From NCBI GenBank assembly GCA_902764705.1, contig CACWWZ010000017.1, forward strand, positions 24,499 to 88,498: 64,000 nt of DNA, written 5' to 3'. The notes under the pieces were generated by a model. It was not told the DNA's origin and did no database searches. It saw only the letters and a list, made by a program, of their open reading frames with translations. Shown here piece after piece: positions 40,248 through 48,462 of the stretch. Numbering within the stretch: position 1 is the stretch's first letter; each line of letters opens with the position of its first letter. This DNA comes from an uncultured Prevotellaceae bacterium. Lineage in GTDB: Bacteria; Bacteroidota; Bacteroidia; Bacteroidales; Bacteroidaceae. The position numbers and the translations under genes were made by a program.

Positions 40248-40589
40248 ATGAAGAAAGTGAAAACGATACTGCTCCGCATCTTGCGCATTCCGGCTCTGAA
40301 ATATATCGTAGTGACCATTCTGGCAGTGGTGCTGATAGGTTTCTTGGATGATAACAGCGTGTGGCATCACATCCGCAACAAGCAGTACATCAGTGAGTTG
40401 GAGGATGAAATTGCAAAGTACGAGGAACTGAACCAAAGCAATCAGGAAAAGATTCGTGAGTTGGACAGCAATCCGAAGGCTATCGAGAAAATTGCCCGTG
40501 AGCGCTATTTTATGAAGACTGACGAAGAAGATATCTTCGTGCTCAGTGAAGACGAATCCAATGAGGAAAGCCATGCGTCAGCTCAGTAA
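40248..40589 (+). CDS. FtsB/DivIC-family septum formation protein
   Basis: 113 residues. A single membrane helix (about 17-37, YIVVTILAVVLIGFLDD) followed by a coiled coil (ISELEDEIAKYEELNQSNQEKIREL) and the family ending NPKAIEKIARERYFMKTDEEDIFVL. It belongs to the divisome complex that joins early and late cell-division proteins at the septum. The ATG at 40248 places the helix correctly; a start at 40215 would lie before the -7 box. Overlaps the next gene by 17 bp. Confidence 0.88.
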   Translation: MKKVKTILLRILRIPALKYIVVTILAVVLIGFLDDNSVWHHIRNKQYISELEDEIAKYEELNQSNQEKIRELDSNPKAIEKIARERYFMKTDEEDIFVLSEDESNEESHASAQ

Positions 40590-40977
40590 TGTGGAGAGTA
40601 TCCTCCTGTTGTTGGGAGGCTTGTTGATGGTTGTTGGCTCCGGAGCCAGCCTATTCCTGCAGTCGTGGGCACCTTATGTCTTTGCCCCTGGTGCCTTGTT
40701 GTTTGTTGCCATGCAGCTGCGTCAGCGTTATGAGGGTAACGACTTCGTCATCCGCCGTCTGCGTCGCATTTTGATTATGAGCGACGTGTTGTTTTTACTG
40801 GCAGCACTGTTGATGTTTGCCAACGAGGGCAATTTCCTGGGCATTCAGTACTTGTCGTATATAAAATATGTACATAATAACTGGATTGTCGTTTTGTTGG
40901 TAGCAGCTGTCTTGCAGCTTTATGCCAGCCACAGAATCGCTCACGAGTTGGATAAAGACGCAAAAAATGCTAAATAA
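40573..40977 (+). CDS. Small integral membrane protein of unknown function
   Basis: 134 residues with four membrane helices (about 8-27, 32-49, 69-89 and 107-126: VESILLLLGGLLMVVG, YVFAPGALLFVAMQL, ILIMSDVLFLLAALLMF, WIVVLLVAAVLQLYAS). No catalytic motif recognised. The ATG at 40573 follows GAGGAAAG and is preferred to ATGs at 40546 and 40561. Overlaps the divIC-like gene, so it is translationally coupled to it. Confidence 0.75.
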   Translation: MRQLSNVESILLLLGGLLMVVGSGASLFLQSWAPYVFAPGALLFVAMQLRQRYEGNDFVIRRLRRILIMSDVLFLLAALLMFANEGNFLGIQYLSYIKYVHNNWIVVLLVAAVLQLYASHRIAHELDKDAKNAK

Positions 40978-41032
40978 TTGCTCAAATGTTTTAAAATGAG
41001 CAAATATTTTTTCTTATTTCGCGAGAACATAG

Positions 41033-41040
41033 TACATTTG
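41033..41040 (+). promoter_or_regulatory. -7 box TACATTTG of the pyrC operon
   Basis: TACATTTG followed by CAAT, 37 bp before the ATG at 41078. No -33 match at ideal spacing. Confidence 0.5.
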
Positions 41041-41077
41041 CAATCGATTATGAGAATAAGAACACTTTCGATTGTCT

Positions 41078-41863
41078 ATGAATAAAATACTATACGCAAC
41101 CCTTATAGTGGCATTGTTTGCTTCCTGTGCCAGTTCATATAACGTCACCGGCTCGTCGTCGGTGTCAGCACTCGACGGGAGCAAGCTGTACCTGAAAGCC
41201 TTGAAGTCGGGGGTAGTCAAGAATATTGACTCCTGCGACGTTGTGCACGGCGAGTTCCATTTTGCCGGTTTGCTGGATACGGTACGCATGGTCAACCTTT
41301 TTATGGATGACGAGAGTCTGCTGCCTGTCGTGCTCGAAGAAGGCGATATTCAGGTGAAGATTGGTCTTACAGGTCCTTCTGTGGGTGGTACTCCGCTGAA
41401 CGACAGTCTCTATAGGTTTATCGACCGTCACAACCAACTTATTAACCGCATGAGTGAGCTGGGTCATAAGCAGAACCAGATGATTCTGGAAGGTATTGAC
41501 GAGGATTCCATTGCAGAGCAGTTGAATGTCGAGGCCGCCCAGATTGCCCAGGAAGAGGATGATTTGGTGACGAAGTTCATTGAGGAGAACTTTGATAACG
41601 TGCTGGGTCCTGGCGTATTCCAGATGATAACCAGTCAGTATCGGTTTCCCATTCTGACGCCACAAATAGAGTATATCATGTCGAAGGCTACGAATACGTT
41701 CAAGAACGATTCTTATGTGAAGGAATACTATAGTGCCGCTCAAGAGAACGAGGAGCGAATGAACGGTCTGAAGGAACCCGCCGGAGCTGTTCCAATGCAT
41801 ACGGACAGTGTCGCACCTCAGGTTCCTGCCCCGCTGACCAACTTTCCCCAGCCCCAGCCATGA
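41078..41863 (+). CDS. DUF4369-type lipoprotein
   Basis: 261 residues. Lipoprotein signal with LFASCASS. Residues about 27-115 form a DUF4369-like beta domain (ALDGSKLYLKALKSG, LDTVRMVNLFMDDESLLPVVL); a helical region follows and a Pro-rich end (APQVPAPLTNFPQPQP). In related proteins this domain precedes a thioredoxin fold, which is absent here. The stop overlaps the pyrC start (ATGA), making it the first gene of a pyrC-phosphoesterase-plsC operon. Confidence 0.75.
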   Translation: MNKILYATLIVALFASCASSYNVTGSSSVSALDGSKLYLKALKSGVVKNIDSCDVVHGEFHFAGLLDTVRMVNLFMDDESLLPVVLEEGDIQVKIGLTGPSVGGTPLNDSLYRFIDRHNQLINRMSELGHKQNQMILEGIDEDSIAEQLNVEAAQIAQEEDDLVTKFIEENFDNVLGPGVFQMITSQYRFPILTPQIEYIMSKATNTFKNDSYVKEYYSAAQENEERMNGLKEPAGAVPMHTDSVAPQVPAPLTNFPQPQP

Positions 41864-43224
41864 AGACGCTCGTTAAGGGAGGACATATTGTCAATGAAGG
41901 GCATGTCTCGGACGGCTTCATCGTCGTCGAGGACGGCAACATCATAGCAATTACGAAACAACAGCCCGAGGCATCGTTTGACGAAACGATAGATGCCTCG
42001 GGTTGTTACGTATTACCGGGCATTATCGACGACCATGTACATTTCCGTGAGCCAGGACTGACTGCGAAGGCCGATATCGACAGTGAGAGCCGTGCGGCAG
42101 CTGCAGGTGGTGTGACCAGTTATTTCGACATGCCCAACTGTGTGCCGCAGACCACCACGCCGGAAACACTTGACGAGAAGTTCCGCTTGGCCTCGAAGAA
42201 GAGCCATGTGAACTATTCATTCTTCTACGGCGCCACTAACGATAATGCGGATAGCTTTGCACAGTTGGATGCAAGCCGTATTCCTGGTGTGAAACTCTTT
42301 ATGGGTTCGTCGACGGGTAACATGCTGGTTGACCGTCAGCTGTCGTTGGAGTGCATCTTTAAGACCTGTCGCCTGCCCTTGATGGCCCATTGCGAAGATA
42401 CCGACATCATCAACCGCAATATGAAGGAGGTACAGCAGGCCTGGGGCGACGACCCGCAGGTGAGCCTGCATGCCTTGATTCGTAGTGAGGAGGCTTGTCT
42501 GGCTTCGTCGCGCAAAGCCGTCGAACTGGCCAAGAAGTACGGCACTCGTCTGCATATTGCTCACATTTCAACCGCTGAAGAACTGGACTTGCTGGAGAGT
42601 AATCATATCTCTCACCTCTCACCTCTCACCTCTCATTTTCCAAATATTACCGCTGAGGCTTGTGTGGGACATCTCTATTTCACCCAACTCGACCACGAGC
42701 AGTTGGGAACTCGCATCAAGGTGAACCCCGCCATTAAAACCCCTGTCGATCAGTTTATGTTGCGCGAAGCGCTGAACGACGGACGTATCAGTGTGGTGGC
42801 AACCGACCATGCTCCCCATCTGCTGGAACAGAAGCAGGGCGGTTGCGTGAAGGCGGCATCAGGTATGCCGATGATACAGTTCTCGCTGGTTACTATGTTG
42901 GAACTGGTCGATGCGGGCGTACTGACAATAGCGCGCTTGGTGGAACTGATGTGCCACAATCCTGCCCGCCTGTTTGGTGTTGTGGGGCGCGGCTTTTTGC
43001 GTGAGGGCTATCGTGCCGATATCACTATCGTGCGACCCCATACCCCTTGGAAAGTCACTACGGATATCATTGAGAGCAAGTGCAAGTGGAGCCCGATGGA
43101 AGGTCACGAATTCCAGTGGCGTGTCGAGCGCACGCTGTGCAACGGCCAGACCGTCTATGCTGATGGTGCTGTGAACGCGGCTGTGCTCGGAGAAGAAATC
43201 CGTTTTAATCATTCGCAGTCATGA
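41860..43224 (+). CDS. pyrC: Dihydroorotase
   Basis: 454 residues. Third step of pyrimidine synthesis. Zinc-binding DDHVHFREPGLTAKADI near residue 60, the carboxylated-Lys region VKLFMGSSTGN, MAHCEDTDI, LHIAHIST and the catalytic ATDHAPH near residue 312. Residues about 248-260 (SNHISHLSPLTSHF) are coded by a 7-bp repeat tract (42609-42636) and look like an insertion between LDLLES and the conserved ITAEACVGHLYF. Overlaps both neighbours (ATGA on each side). Confidence 0.94.
   Translation: MKTLVKGGHIVNEGHVSDGFIVVEDGNIIAITKQQPEASFDETIDASGCYVLPGIIDDHVHFREPGLTAKADIDSESRAAAAGGVTSYFDMPNCVPQTTTPETLDEKFRLASKKSHVNYSFFYGATNDNADSFAQLDASRIPGVKLFMGSSTGNMLVDRQLSLECIFKTCRLPLMAHCEDTDIINRNMKEVQQAWGDDPQVSLHALIRSEEACLASSRKAVELAKKYGTRLHIAHISTAEELDLLESNHISHLSPLTSHFPNITAEACVGHLYFTQLDHEQLGTRIKVNPAIKTPVDQFMLREALNDGRISVVATDHAPHLLEQKQGGCVKAASGMPMIQFSLVTMLELVDAGVLTIARLVELMCHNPARLFGVVGRGFLREGYRADITIVRPHTPWKVTTDIIESKCKWSPMEGHEFQWRVERTLCNGQTVYADGAVNAAVLGEEIRFNHSQS
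42609..42636. repeat. Four-unit 7-bp repeat, CTCTCAC, inside pyrC
   Basis: Three perfect CTCTCAC units and one CTCTCAT, in frame. Reads as a Ser/His/Leu-rich loop. Confidence 0.9.
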
Positions 43225-44198
43225 TAGCACGTTTTGCCATTCCCTTCTTCCTGATAATGGGACTCGTTGTGGTTCCGTTGTTGCTGGTGCTGCTTTGTCG
43301 TTGGCTCATGCCGAGACGCCATTGGCGCAAAGGAGCGGTTGCGTGTACATTAATTATATGGGGACTGGTGCTCTATGGACATCTTGTCGGCTACCAGCAG
43401 TTGGAAGTGCATCGCTACGACTTCGTTTCTGAGGATTTGCCCAAGGCTTTTGACGGCTATCGGATTGTGCAGTTCAGCGATGCCCATGTGGGTACGATGA
43501 CCGGCTCCCGTCAGTGGTTGTTACAACGTGCTGTAGACAGTATCAATGCTTTGAAACCCGACGTGATTATCTTTACGGGCGACCTCCAGAACCTGCATCC
43601 TGACGAGTTGCAGGAGCACATGGAAACGCTCCGGCAGTTACATGCCAAGGACGGCGTGTATAGTATTTTGGGCAACCACGACTATCCCACTTACCTTGAT
43701 TGTGACGAAGCAACGAAGGCTGCTCTAGTCAAACAGATGATACTATATGAACGTGAACTTGGGTGGAAGTTGCTGTTGAACGAGCACAGCATCGTGCGTC
43801 GCGGCTCCGACAGCATCGTCATTGCCGGTATGGAGAATTGGGGCAGCATGAAGCGCATGCCGCGTAAGGGCGACGTCAAAAAGACACTGGCAGGACTCTC
43901 TCCTGACTCCTGCCCCTTCATCATCATGCTGCAGCACGACCCCTCTGCCTGGGACGAAAAGATTCTGCCCGAATGCCAGGCACAACTGACGCTCAGCGGA
44001 CATACTCACGGGGGACAGTTCGAATTGTTTGGTTGGTCGCCGGCATCGTTGTCGTATAAGGAGTGGGGCGGCTGGACGTACAAGGACGGTCGTGCCCTGT
44101 ATGTCTCTACGGGATTGGGAGCGCTCATTCCCTTCCGTCTGGGCATGCCTGGCGAGATTGTACAAATCACGTTGAAATCTTCGAACTTTGAACATTGA
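43221..44198 (+). CDS. Membrane-anchored metallophosphoesterase (YaeI-like)
   Basis: 325 residues. Two N-terminal membrane helices (about 4-25 and 37-55), then a calcineurin-type phosphoesterase: VQFSDAHVGT, FTGDLQN, ILGNHDY and LSGHTHGGQ supply all metal ligands. Members of this group hydrolyse lipid phosphates such as UDP-diacylglucosamine-like substrates or nucleotides; the substrate is not known here. The last codons (SSNFEH and stop) lie inside a 7-bp repeat tract that runs into the plsC start. Confidence 0.88.
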   Translation: MIARFAIPFFLIMGLVVVPLLLVLLCRWLMPRRHWRKGAVACTLIIWGLVLYGHLVGYQQLEVHRYDFVSEDLPKAFDGYRIVQFSDAHVGTMTGSRQWLLQRAVDSINALKPDVIIFTGDLQNLHPDELQEHMETLRQLHAKDGVYSILGNHDYPTYLDCDEATKAALVKQMILYERELGWKLLLNEHSIVRRGSDSIVIAGMENWGSMKRMPRKGDVKKTLAGLSPDSCPFIIMLQHDPSAWDEKILPECQAQLTLSGHTHGGQFELFGWSPASLSYKEWGGWTYKDGRALYVSTGLGALIPFRLGMPGEIVQITLKSSNFEH

Positions 44199-44217
44199 AC
44201 TTTGAACATTGAAATAT
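44174..44217. repeat. 7-bp repeat, GAACTTT/GAACATT, from stop to start
   Basis: Five units 44183-44217 (35 bp) alternating GAACTTT and GAACATT with a last GAAATAT; a diverged unit precedes it at 44174. It spans the stop of the phosphoesterase gene (44196-44198) and reaches the plsC ATG (44216). Confidence 0.9.
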
Positions 44218-44980
44218 GAAGCGGATTCTATATTGTGTTTATCAAGTATTTATTGCCTTTCCCGTCACCATTGTGATGACTATTTGGACGGCTTTCTTGG
44301 TGGGTTTAGGATGTACTATTGGCGACGGTCACTATTGGGGCTATTATCCCGGCCGTTGGTGGGCCCGTACCATTACCCGTGCCTTCCTGCTGCCCGTCAA
44401 GGTCGAAGGACGTGAACACTTAGAACCCAACCAGTCGTATGTCTTCGTATCGAACCATCAGGGCGCTTTCGACATTTTCCTGATTTACGGCTTCCTGGGT
44501 CGTAACTTCAAGTGGATGATGAAGCACCAAATCAATAAGATTCCCTGTGTGGGCTATGCCTGCCGCAAGTCGCACCAGATTATGGTCGACAAGCGTGGAG
44601 TGGGGAAGGTGCGCCAGACTTACGAGGCTGCACGTCATATTCTGGAGACTGGCAACTGCTCTGTGGTTGTCTTCCCCGAGGGAGCACGCTCCTTCACGGG
44701 TCACATGGGGTCGTTCAAGAAGGGTGCCTTTGCTTTGGCTGACGAGTTGCAGTTGCCTGTCGTCCCGCTGACCATCAATGGCTCGTTTAATGTCATGCCT
44801 CGCACGAAGGACTGGCATTTTGCCACGTGGCATCCATTGTCGCTGACCATTCATCAGCCCGTCTATCCCGTCGGTCAGGGTGCACAGAACATTCAGGCCA
44901 CGATGAATCAGGCTTACGACAGCGTTATGTCGGCGCTAGTCCCTGAGTATCAGGGCTTTGTCGAAAACCCCGATCAGTAA
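44216..44980 (+). CDS. plsC: 1-acyl-sn-glycerol-3-phosphate acyltransferase
   Basis: 254 residues. N-terminal membrane helix (YQVFIAFPVTIVMTIWTAF), catalytic SNHQGAFDIF (H-x4-D), FPEGARSFTG acceptor-binding motif and VVPLTINGSF. It adds the second acyl chain to lysophosphatidate in membrane phospholipid synthesis. Fourth gene of the pyrC operon. The second copy of the 68-bp hairpin element begins 4 bp after its stop. Confidence 0.93.
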   Translation: MKRILYCVYQVFIAFPVTIVMTIWTAFLVGLGCTIGDGHYWGYYPGRWWARTITRAFLLPVKVEGREHLEPNQSYVFVSNHQGAFDIFLIYGFLGRNFKWMMKHQINKIPCVGYACRKSHQIMVDKRGVGKVRQTYEAARHILETGNCSVVVFPEGARSFTGHMGSFKKGAFALADELQLPVVPLTINGSFNVMPRTKDWHFATWHPLSLTIHQPVYPVGQGAQNIQATMNQAYDSVMSALVPEYQGFVENPDQ

Positions 44981-44983
44981 GGC

Positions 44984-45051
44984 AACCCCCACCAAACCTC
45001 CCCGAGGGGAGGCTTCAGTCACTCCCCCCTTGGGGGAGACGGAAGGGGGTT
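44984..45051. repeat. 68-bp double-hairpin element, copy B
   Basis: Inverted relative to copy A (17119-17186), nearly identical and equal in length. Ends AACCCCC/GGGGGTT pair; inside are CCTCCC/GGGAGG and CTCCCCC/GGGGGAG hairpins. It exactly fills the gap between convergent plsC and mrp and could serve as terminator for both. Confidence 0.92.
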
Positions 45052-45052
45052 A

Positions 45053-46177
45053 CTACCCTTTCTTCACCCCAACAATGTTCGTTTTCGGGAGTTCGCGGTT
45101 GCGCTTGTTCACTACCGTTACAACGGCCTGTGCCAGATTGATGAAGGCCAGTCCCGTTGCTGTTTCGCTGCTGGTAGCAGCCGGTTCGCCACTGTCGCCA
45201 CTCTCGCAGATGCTCTGCACCAATGGAATCTGGGCGAGTAGGGGAACGTTCATCTCCTCTGCCAACTGCTTGCAACCCTCCTTGCCAAAGATATAGTAAC
45301 GGTTCTCGGGTAGTTCGGCAGGGGTAAACCATGCCATGTTTTCCACCAGTCCGAGGATGGGCACGTTGACCTTCTCGTTGCGGTACATGTCGATACCCTT
45401 GCGAGCATCAGCCAAAGCCACCTGTTGAGGTGTGCTGACGATGATGGCGCCCGTGATGGCCAGCGTCTGCAACAGGGTGAGGTGTATGTCGCTGGTGCCT
45501 GGAGGCGTGTCGAGAATAAAGTAGTCCAGTTCTCCCCAGTCGGCATCGGCAATCAGCTGCTTCAGAGCGTTCGTGGCCATGCCTCCGCGCCAGAGTGTGG
45601 CGGTATCAGGCGAGACGAAGAAACCGATGGACAGCATCTTGATGCCGTAAGCCTCGATAGGACAGATCAGATCGCGGCCGTCTACATGGACAGCATAGGG
45701 TCGCTCGTCTTCGACGTGGAACATTTTGGGCATCGACGGGCCGAAGATGTCGCAGTCCAGCAGTCCGACCTTATACCCCAAGCGTGCCAGTGCAATGGCG
45801 AGGTTGGCCGAAACGGTGCTCTTGCCCACGCCGCCCTTGCCGGAGCTGACGGCGATGATGTTCTTCACCTGAGGCAGCAGTTTGCCCACCTCGGGACGCG
45901 GCTTCGACTTGAATTCCGTCTTGATTTCCACCTCTACGTCCTTGCCGCAGTGGTATTTGATAGCCGCCTCGGCAGCCTTCACCGTCGACTTCAGGAAGGG
46001 GTCGGTGTCGCGCGGAAATTCCAGCACGACCTTTACTTTCCAAGGTTCGCCCTCAGCAACGGGAGCTGCAATGGCTGGTGTGTCGGCCACCATTCCGCTT
46101 TCCACCAAATTCTTCTTCGTGCCGGCATACGTCACCGTTGCCAGCGCTTCCATAATCAGTTTGGGATATAATGTCAT
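45053..46177 (-). CDS. mrp: Mrp/NBP35-family iron-sulfur carrier ATPase
   Basis: 374 residues. An N-terminal DUF59/MIP18-type domain (about 1-85, PKLIMEALATVTYAGTKKNLVESGM) precedes a deviant Walker A P-loop, AVSSGKGGVGKSTVSANLA (about 109-127), then DCDIFGPSMPKMF and DYFILDTPPGTSD. It carries iron-sulfur clusters to target proteins in the cytoplasm. The C-terminal half lacks an obvious CxxC, the usual cluster site, though single Cys residues are present. Promoter on the minus strand at 46206-46237. Confidence 0.92.
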   Translation of the reverse strand: MTLYPKLIMEALATVTYAGTKKNLVESGMVADTPAIAAPVAEGEPWKVKVVLEFPRDTDPFLKSTVKAAEAAIKYHCGKDVEVEIKTEFKSKPRPEVGKLLPQVKNIIAVSSGKGGVGKSTVSANLAIALARLGYKVGLLDCDIFGPSMPKMFHVEDERPYAVHVDGRDLICPIEAYGIKMLSIGFFVSPDTATLWRGGMATNALKQLIADADWGELDYFILDTPPGTSDIHLTLLQTLAITGAIIVSTPQQVALADARKGIDMYRNEKVNVPILGLVENMAWFTPAELPENRYYIFGKEGCKQLAEEMNVPLLAQIPLVQSICESGDSGEPAATSSETATGLAFINLAQAVVTVVNKRNRELPKTNIVGVKKG

Positions 46178-46205
46178 TTTCTACTTGTTTTTTCTTTTTC
46201 GCCTG

Positions 46206-46237
46206 CAAAGGTACGGATAAGTGAGCGAAAATGCAAA
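46206..46237 (-). promoter_or_regulatory. Promoter of mrp
   Basis: Minus-strand TTTG (plus 46234-46237), 20 bp spacer, TACCTTTG (plus 46206-46213). Confidence 0.8.
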
Positions 46238-46264
46238 TTTATTTGCAATTATCCGAACGAAAAT

Positions 46265-46296
46265 TTTGGTTATATTAAAACTATTTCGTAACTTTG
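46265..46296 (+). promoter_or_regulatory. Promoter of the secreted protein gene at 46328
   Basis: TTTG 46265-46268, 20 bp spacer, TAACTTTG 46289-46296. Confidence 0.78.
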
Positions 46297-46327
46297 CCCC
46301 ACACTTAACACTAAAAACTAATAGCGT

Positions 46328-47101
46328 ATGAAACAATTAGTACTTGCAATGACAATGGCAATGGCCCTGAGCACTGCGGCCTTTGCACAAAACAAAGTGA
46401 AGAACATCTATGCCAGCTCTGAGAAGTTAGACATGGAACTGATGCAAAACAGTGAGCAGACAGTACGCTTGAACCGCTACTTCTTTGCGGGTTACAATAC
46501 GCTTTGCCTGCCTTTCTCGCTGACAGCCGACCAGCTGGCTGTTGCCGCCAAAGACCTGAAGGTGGAGCGCCTGGCAGGCATCCAGCAACAGGGTGAGACG
46601 CTGTATCTCCTCTTCGTTGACTGCACTGCTGAAGGCATTCAGGCTGGCATGCCCTACCTCGTCTATTCACCCACCGCGCAGTATTTACGAGTGACAAACA
46701 CCGACGTGCTGTTTTTCGACACAGAACTCAAGTCTGTCCGCATGAGCGATAACAATGGCAACGTCGTGACCTTCGGCAGTGGTTGGGAAATCATCGGCAA
46801 GGCCGGTCGTTATGGCATTCCTGCCAAGCAGGATGTAACACCGCTGGAGAGTATCCTTATCCGTACCAACGCCGAACAGACCTTCCTGCCTACACGTTGC
46901 GGCTTCATGTGGGACCAGCAGTCTTCTACTGCCAACAAACTGGAAATCAAGCATGCCGCCCTGTCTGATGTGACCGCCATCAATGGCATCACCCAGGACA
47001 ATGCTGCTGATGCAGTCAATTACGACCTGCAGGGCCGAAAGGTGACAAGCACCTCAAAGGGCCTCCGCATCGTCAATGGCCATACCGTCGTGGTCAAGTA
47101 A
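46328..47101 (+). CDS. Secreted protein of unknown function with C-terminal secretion-type motif
   Basis: 257 residues. Signal peptide (KQLVLAMTMAMALSTAAFAQ). The mature part has repeated beta-strand-like blocks (YFFAGYNTLCLPFSLTADQL, YLLFVDCTAEGIQAGMPYLV) of a type seen in Prevotella surface proteins; no enzyme motif. The C-terminus YDLQGRKV ... KGLRIVNGHTVVVK matches the shared motif of this window. Own promoter and terminator. Confidence 0.75.
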   Translation: MKQLVLAMTMAMALSTAAFAQNKVKNIYASSEKLDMELMQNSEQTVRLNRYFFAGYNTLCLPFSLTADQLAVAAKDLKVERLAGIQQQGETLYLLFVDCTAEGIQAGMPYLVYSPTAQYLRVTNTDVLFFDTELKSVRMSDNNGNVVTFGSGWEIIGKAGRYGIPAKQDVTPLESILIRTNAEQTFLPTRCGFMWDQQSSTANKLEIKHAALSDVTAINGITQDNAADAVNYDLQGRKVTSTSKGLRIVNGHTVVVK

Positions 47102-47125
47102 CGCAAAGAGTCAATCCATAAAATG

Positions 47126-47156
47126 AGGCTTAGGCACTACCGCCCAAGCCTTTTTT
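47126..47156 (+). terminator. Terminator after the 46328 gene
   Basis: AGGCTTAGGC pairs with GCCCAAGCCT (one mismatch), followed by TTTTT. Confidence 0.85.
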
Positions 47157-47175
47157 GACTGAAAACAATAAGGAT

Positions 47176-48255
47176 ATGGCAACAAAGAAAATGTATTTCC
47201 TGCTTAGCATGCTTCTAAGCATGTTGGGAGCAAAAGCATATGCCTATGACTTTGAATTTATAAATGCTGAAGGCGTAACTATTTACTACAATTACATCAA
47301 TGATGGGACAGAGTTAGAGGTTACCAGAAAAGATAATCATATCAGTTATAGCGGTTCTGTGGTTATACCAGAAGAAGTCATTTATATGGGCAAAACCCGA
47401 AAGGTGACAAGCATTGGTGATTATGCGTTCAACCAATGCAGGAGTTTAACCTCAGTGACCATTCCCAACAGCGTGACGAGCATAGGGGGAGCTGCTTTCT
47501 GTCTCTGCACCAGCTTAACCTCGGTGGACATCCCCAACAGCGTGACAAGTATCGGTAGGAGTGCTTTCTCTGATTGCTACGGCTTAACTTCGGTGACCAT
47601 TCCCAACAGCGTGACGAGCATAGATAACAATGCTTTCACACACTGCAATCTCCTAACCTCGGTGACCATCGGCAACAGCGTGACAAGCATAGGGCATGAA
47701 GCTTTTTATGGCTGCTCCAGCTTAACCTCGGTGACCATCGGCAACAGCGTGACAAGCATAGGGTTTTATGCTTTCACCTACTGCTCCAGCTTAACCTCGG
47801 TGACCATTCCCAACAGCGTGACGAGCATAGGCGTGAGTGCTTTCTTTGGCTGCTCTGCCTTAACCTCGGTAACCATTGGTAGCGGGACAAGCGACATTTA
47901 CTACAATGCTTTTGCCAAATGTAAAAACTTGAAGAACGTTTACTGCTATGCTGAAAATGTGCCAAGTACTGATGCTAGGGCTTTCGATAACTGCCCGATG
48001 GAAGATGCTACGCTGCACGTGCCTGATGCTTCAATCAACTTATATAAAACAACAGAGCCTTGGAAAAGCTTCAAAGAGATGGTAGCACTAACTGATAGCG
48101 ATCCTAATCCATCGGGAATTTTTGCAACAGAAGCGCCAAACGATAATAAAAGCATCGTCTACGACCTCAATGGCAGAGTTGTTACTAACTCCCACAAAGG
48201 TATTAATATCATCCTAATGGATAATGGAACAACCAAAAAGGTTGTAGTGAAGTGA
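47176..48255 (+). CDS. Secreted BspA-type leucine-rich repeat protein
   Basis: 359 residues from the ATG at 47176, giving a signal peptide (KKMYFLLSMLLSMLGAKAYA). Residues about 77-237 are seven nearly identical 23-residue LRR_5 repeats (VTSIGxxAFxxCxxLTSVTIPNS) plus a degenerate eighth. BspA-like repeats often mediate adhesion to host or plant surfaces. The C-terminus (VYDLNGRVV ... KGINIILMDNG) is the shared secretion-type motif. No promoter is obvious between it and the terminator upstream; the start codon sits only 20 bp after that terminator, so expression may depend on read-through. Confidence 0.85.
   Translation: MATKKMYFLLSMLLSMLGAKAYAYDFEFINAEGVTIYYNYINDGTELEVTRKDNHISYSGSVVIPEEVIYMGKTRKVTSIGDYAFNQCRSLTSVTIPNSVTSIGGAAFCLCTSLTSVDIPNSVTSIGRSAFSDCYGLTSVTIPNSVTSIDNNAFTHCNLLTSVTIGNSVTSIGHEAFYGCSSLTSVTIGNSVTSIGFYAFTYCSSLTSVTIPNSVTSIGVSAFFGCSALTSVTIGSGTSDIYYNAFAKCKNLKNVYCYAENVPSTDARAFDNCPMEDATLHVPDASINLYKTTEPWKSFKEMVALTDSDPNPSGIFATEAPNDNKSIVYDLNGRVVTNSHKGINIILMDNGTTKKVVVK
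47404..47886. repeat. Seven 69-bp tandem repeats coding the LRR array
   Basis: Seven head-to-tail 69-bp units. The strings coding TSVTIPNSVTSI are almost identical between units, while the codons for the exposed xx positions vary. A substrate for recombination and copy-number change. Confidence 0.9.
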
Positions 48256-48336
48256 ACTCATTACGGGTTACACACCGGAACCGACCCCTCACCGCAGAAC
48301 AATAACGCCATAGTACCCAAGATAAATAATAATATT

Positions 48337-48369
48337 CGTTCATTGCACGTAAAAATCGTACAATGAACG
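48337..48369. promoter_or_regulatory. Putative fructan-regulator operator 1 (GH32 promoter)
   Basis: 13-bp inverted repeat with one mismatch, outer ends CGTTCA and TGAACG, span 33 bp. Fifty-two bp separate it from TAATTTTG (48422-48429). A T run follows, so a terminator role for the upstream gene is an alternative. Confidence 0.6.
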
Positions 48370-48421
48370 TTTTTTGTTAGTGTTTGTATCATAATTTATA
48401 GGGGGTATGGGGGGAAAAGTG

Positions 48422-48429
48422 TAATTTTG
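48422..48429 (+). promoter_or_regulatory. -7 box TAATTTTG of the GH32 operon
   Basis: TAATTTTG followed by CAGC, 33 bp before the ATG at 48463; no -33 TTTG, as expected for an activated promoter. Confidence 0.6.
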
Positions 48430-48462
48430 CAGCAGATTTCGAAACTAAAAACAAAAAGAAGT

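Noticed and set aside
47404-47886. CRISPR-like or satellite repeat
   Set aside because: The 69-bp period codes 23-residue leucine-rich repeats in an open frame with a signal peptide.
48337-48375. Simple terminator only
   Set aside because: The hairpin and T run would allow it, but the shared CGTTCA/TGAACG ends and the exact 52-bp spacing to the -7 box, as at 62248, favour an operator; both roles remain possible.
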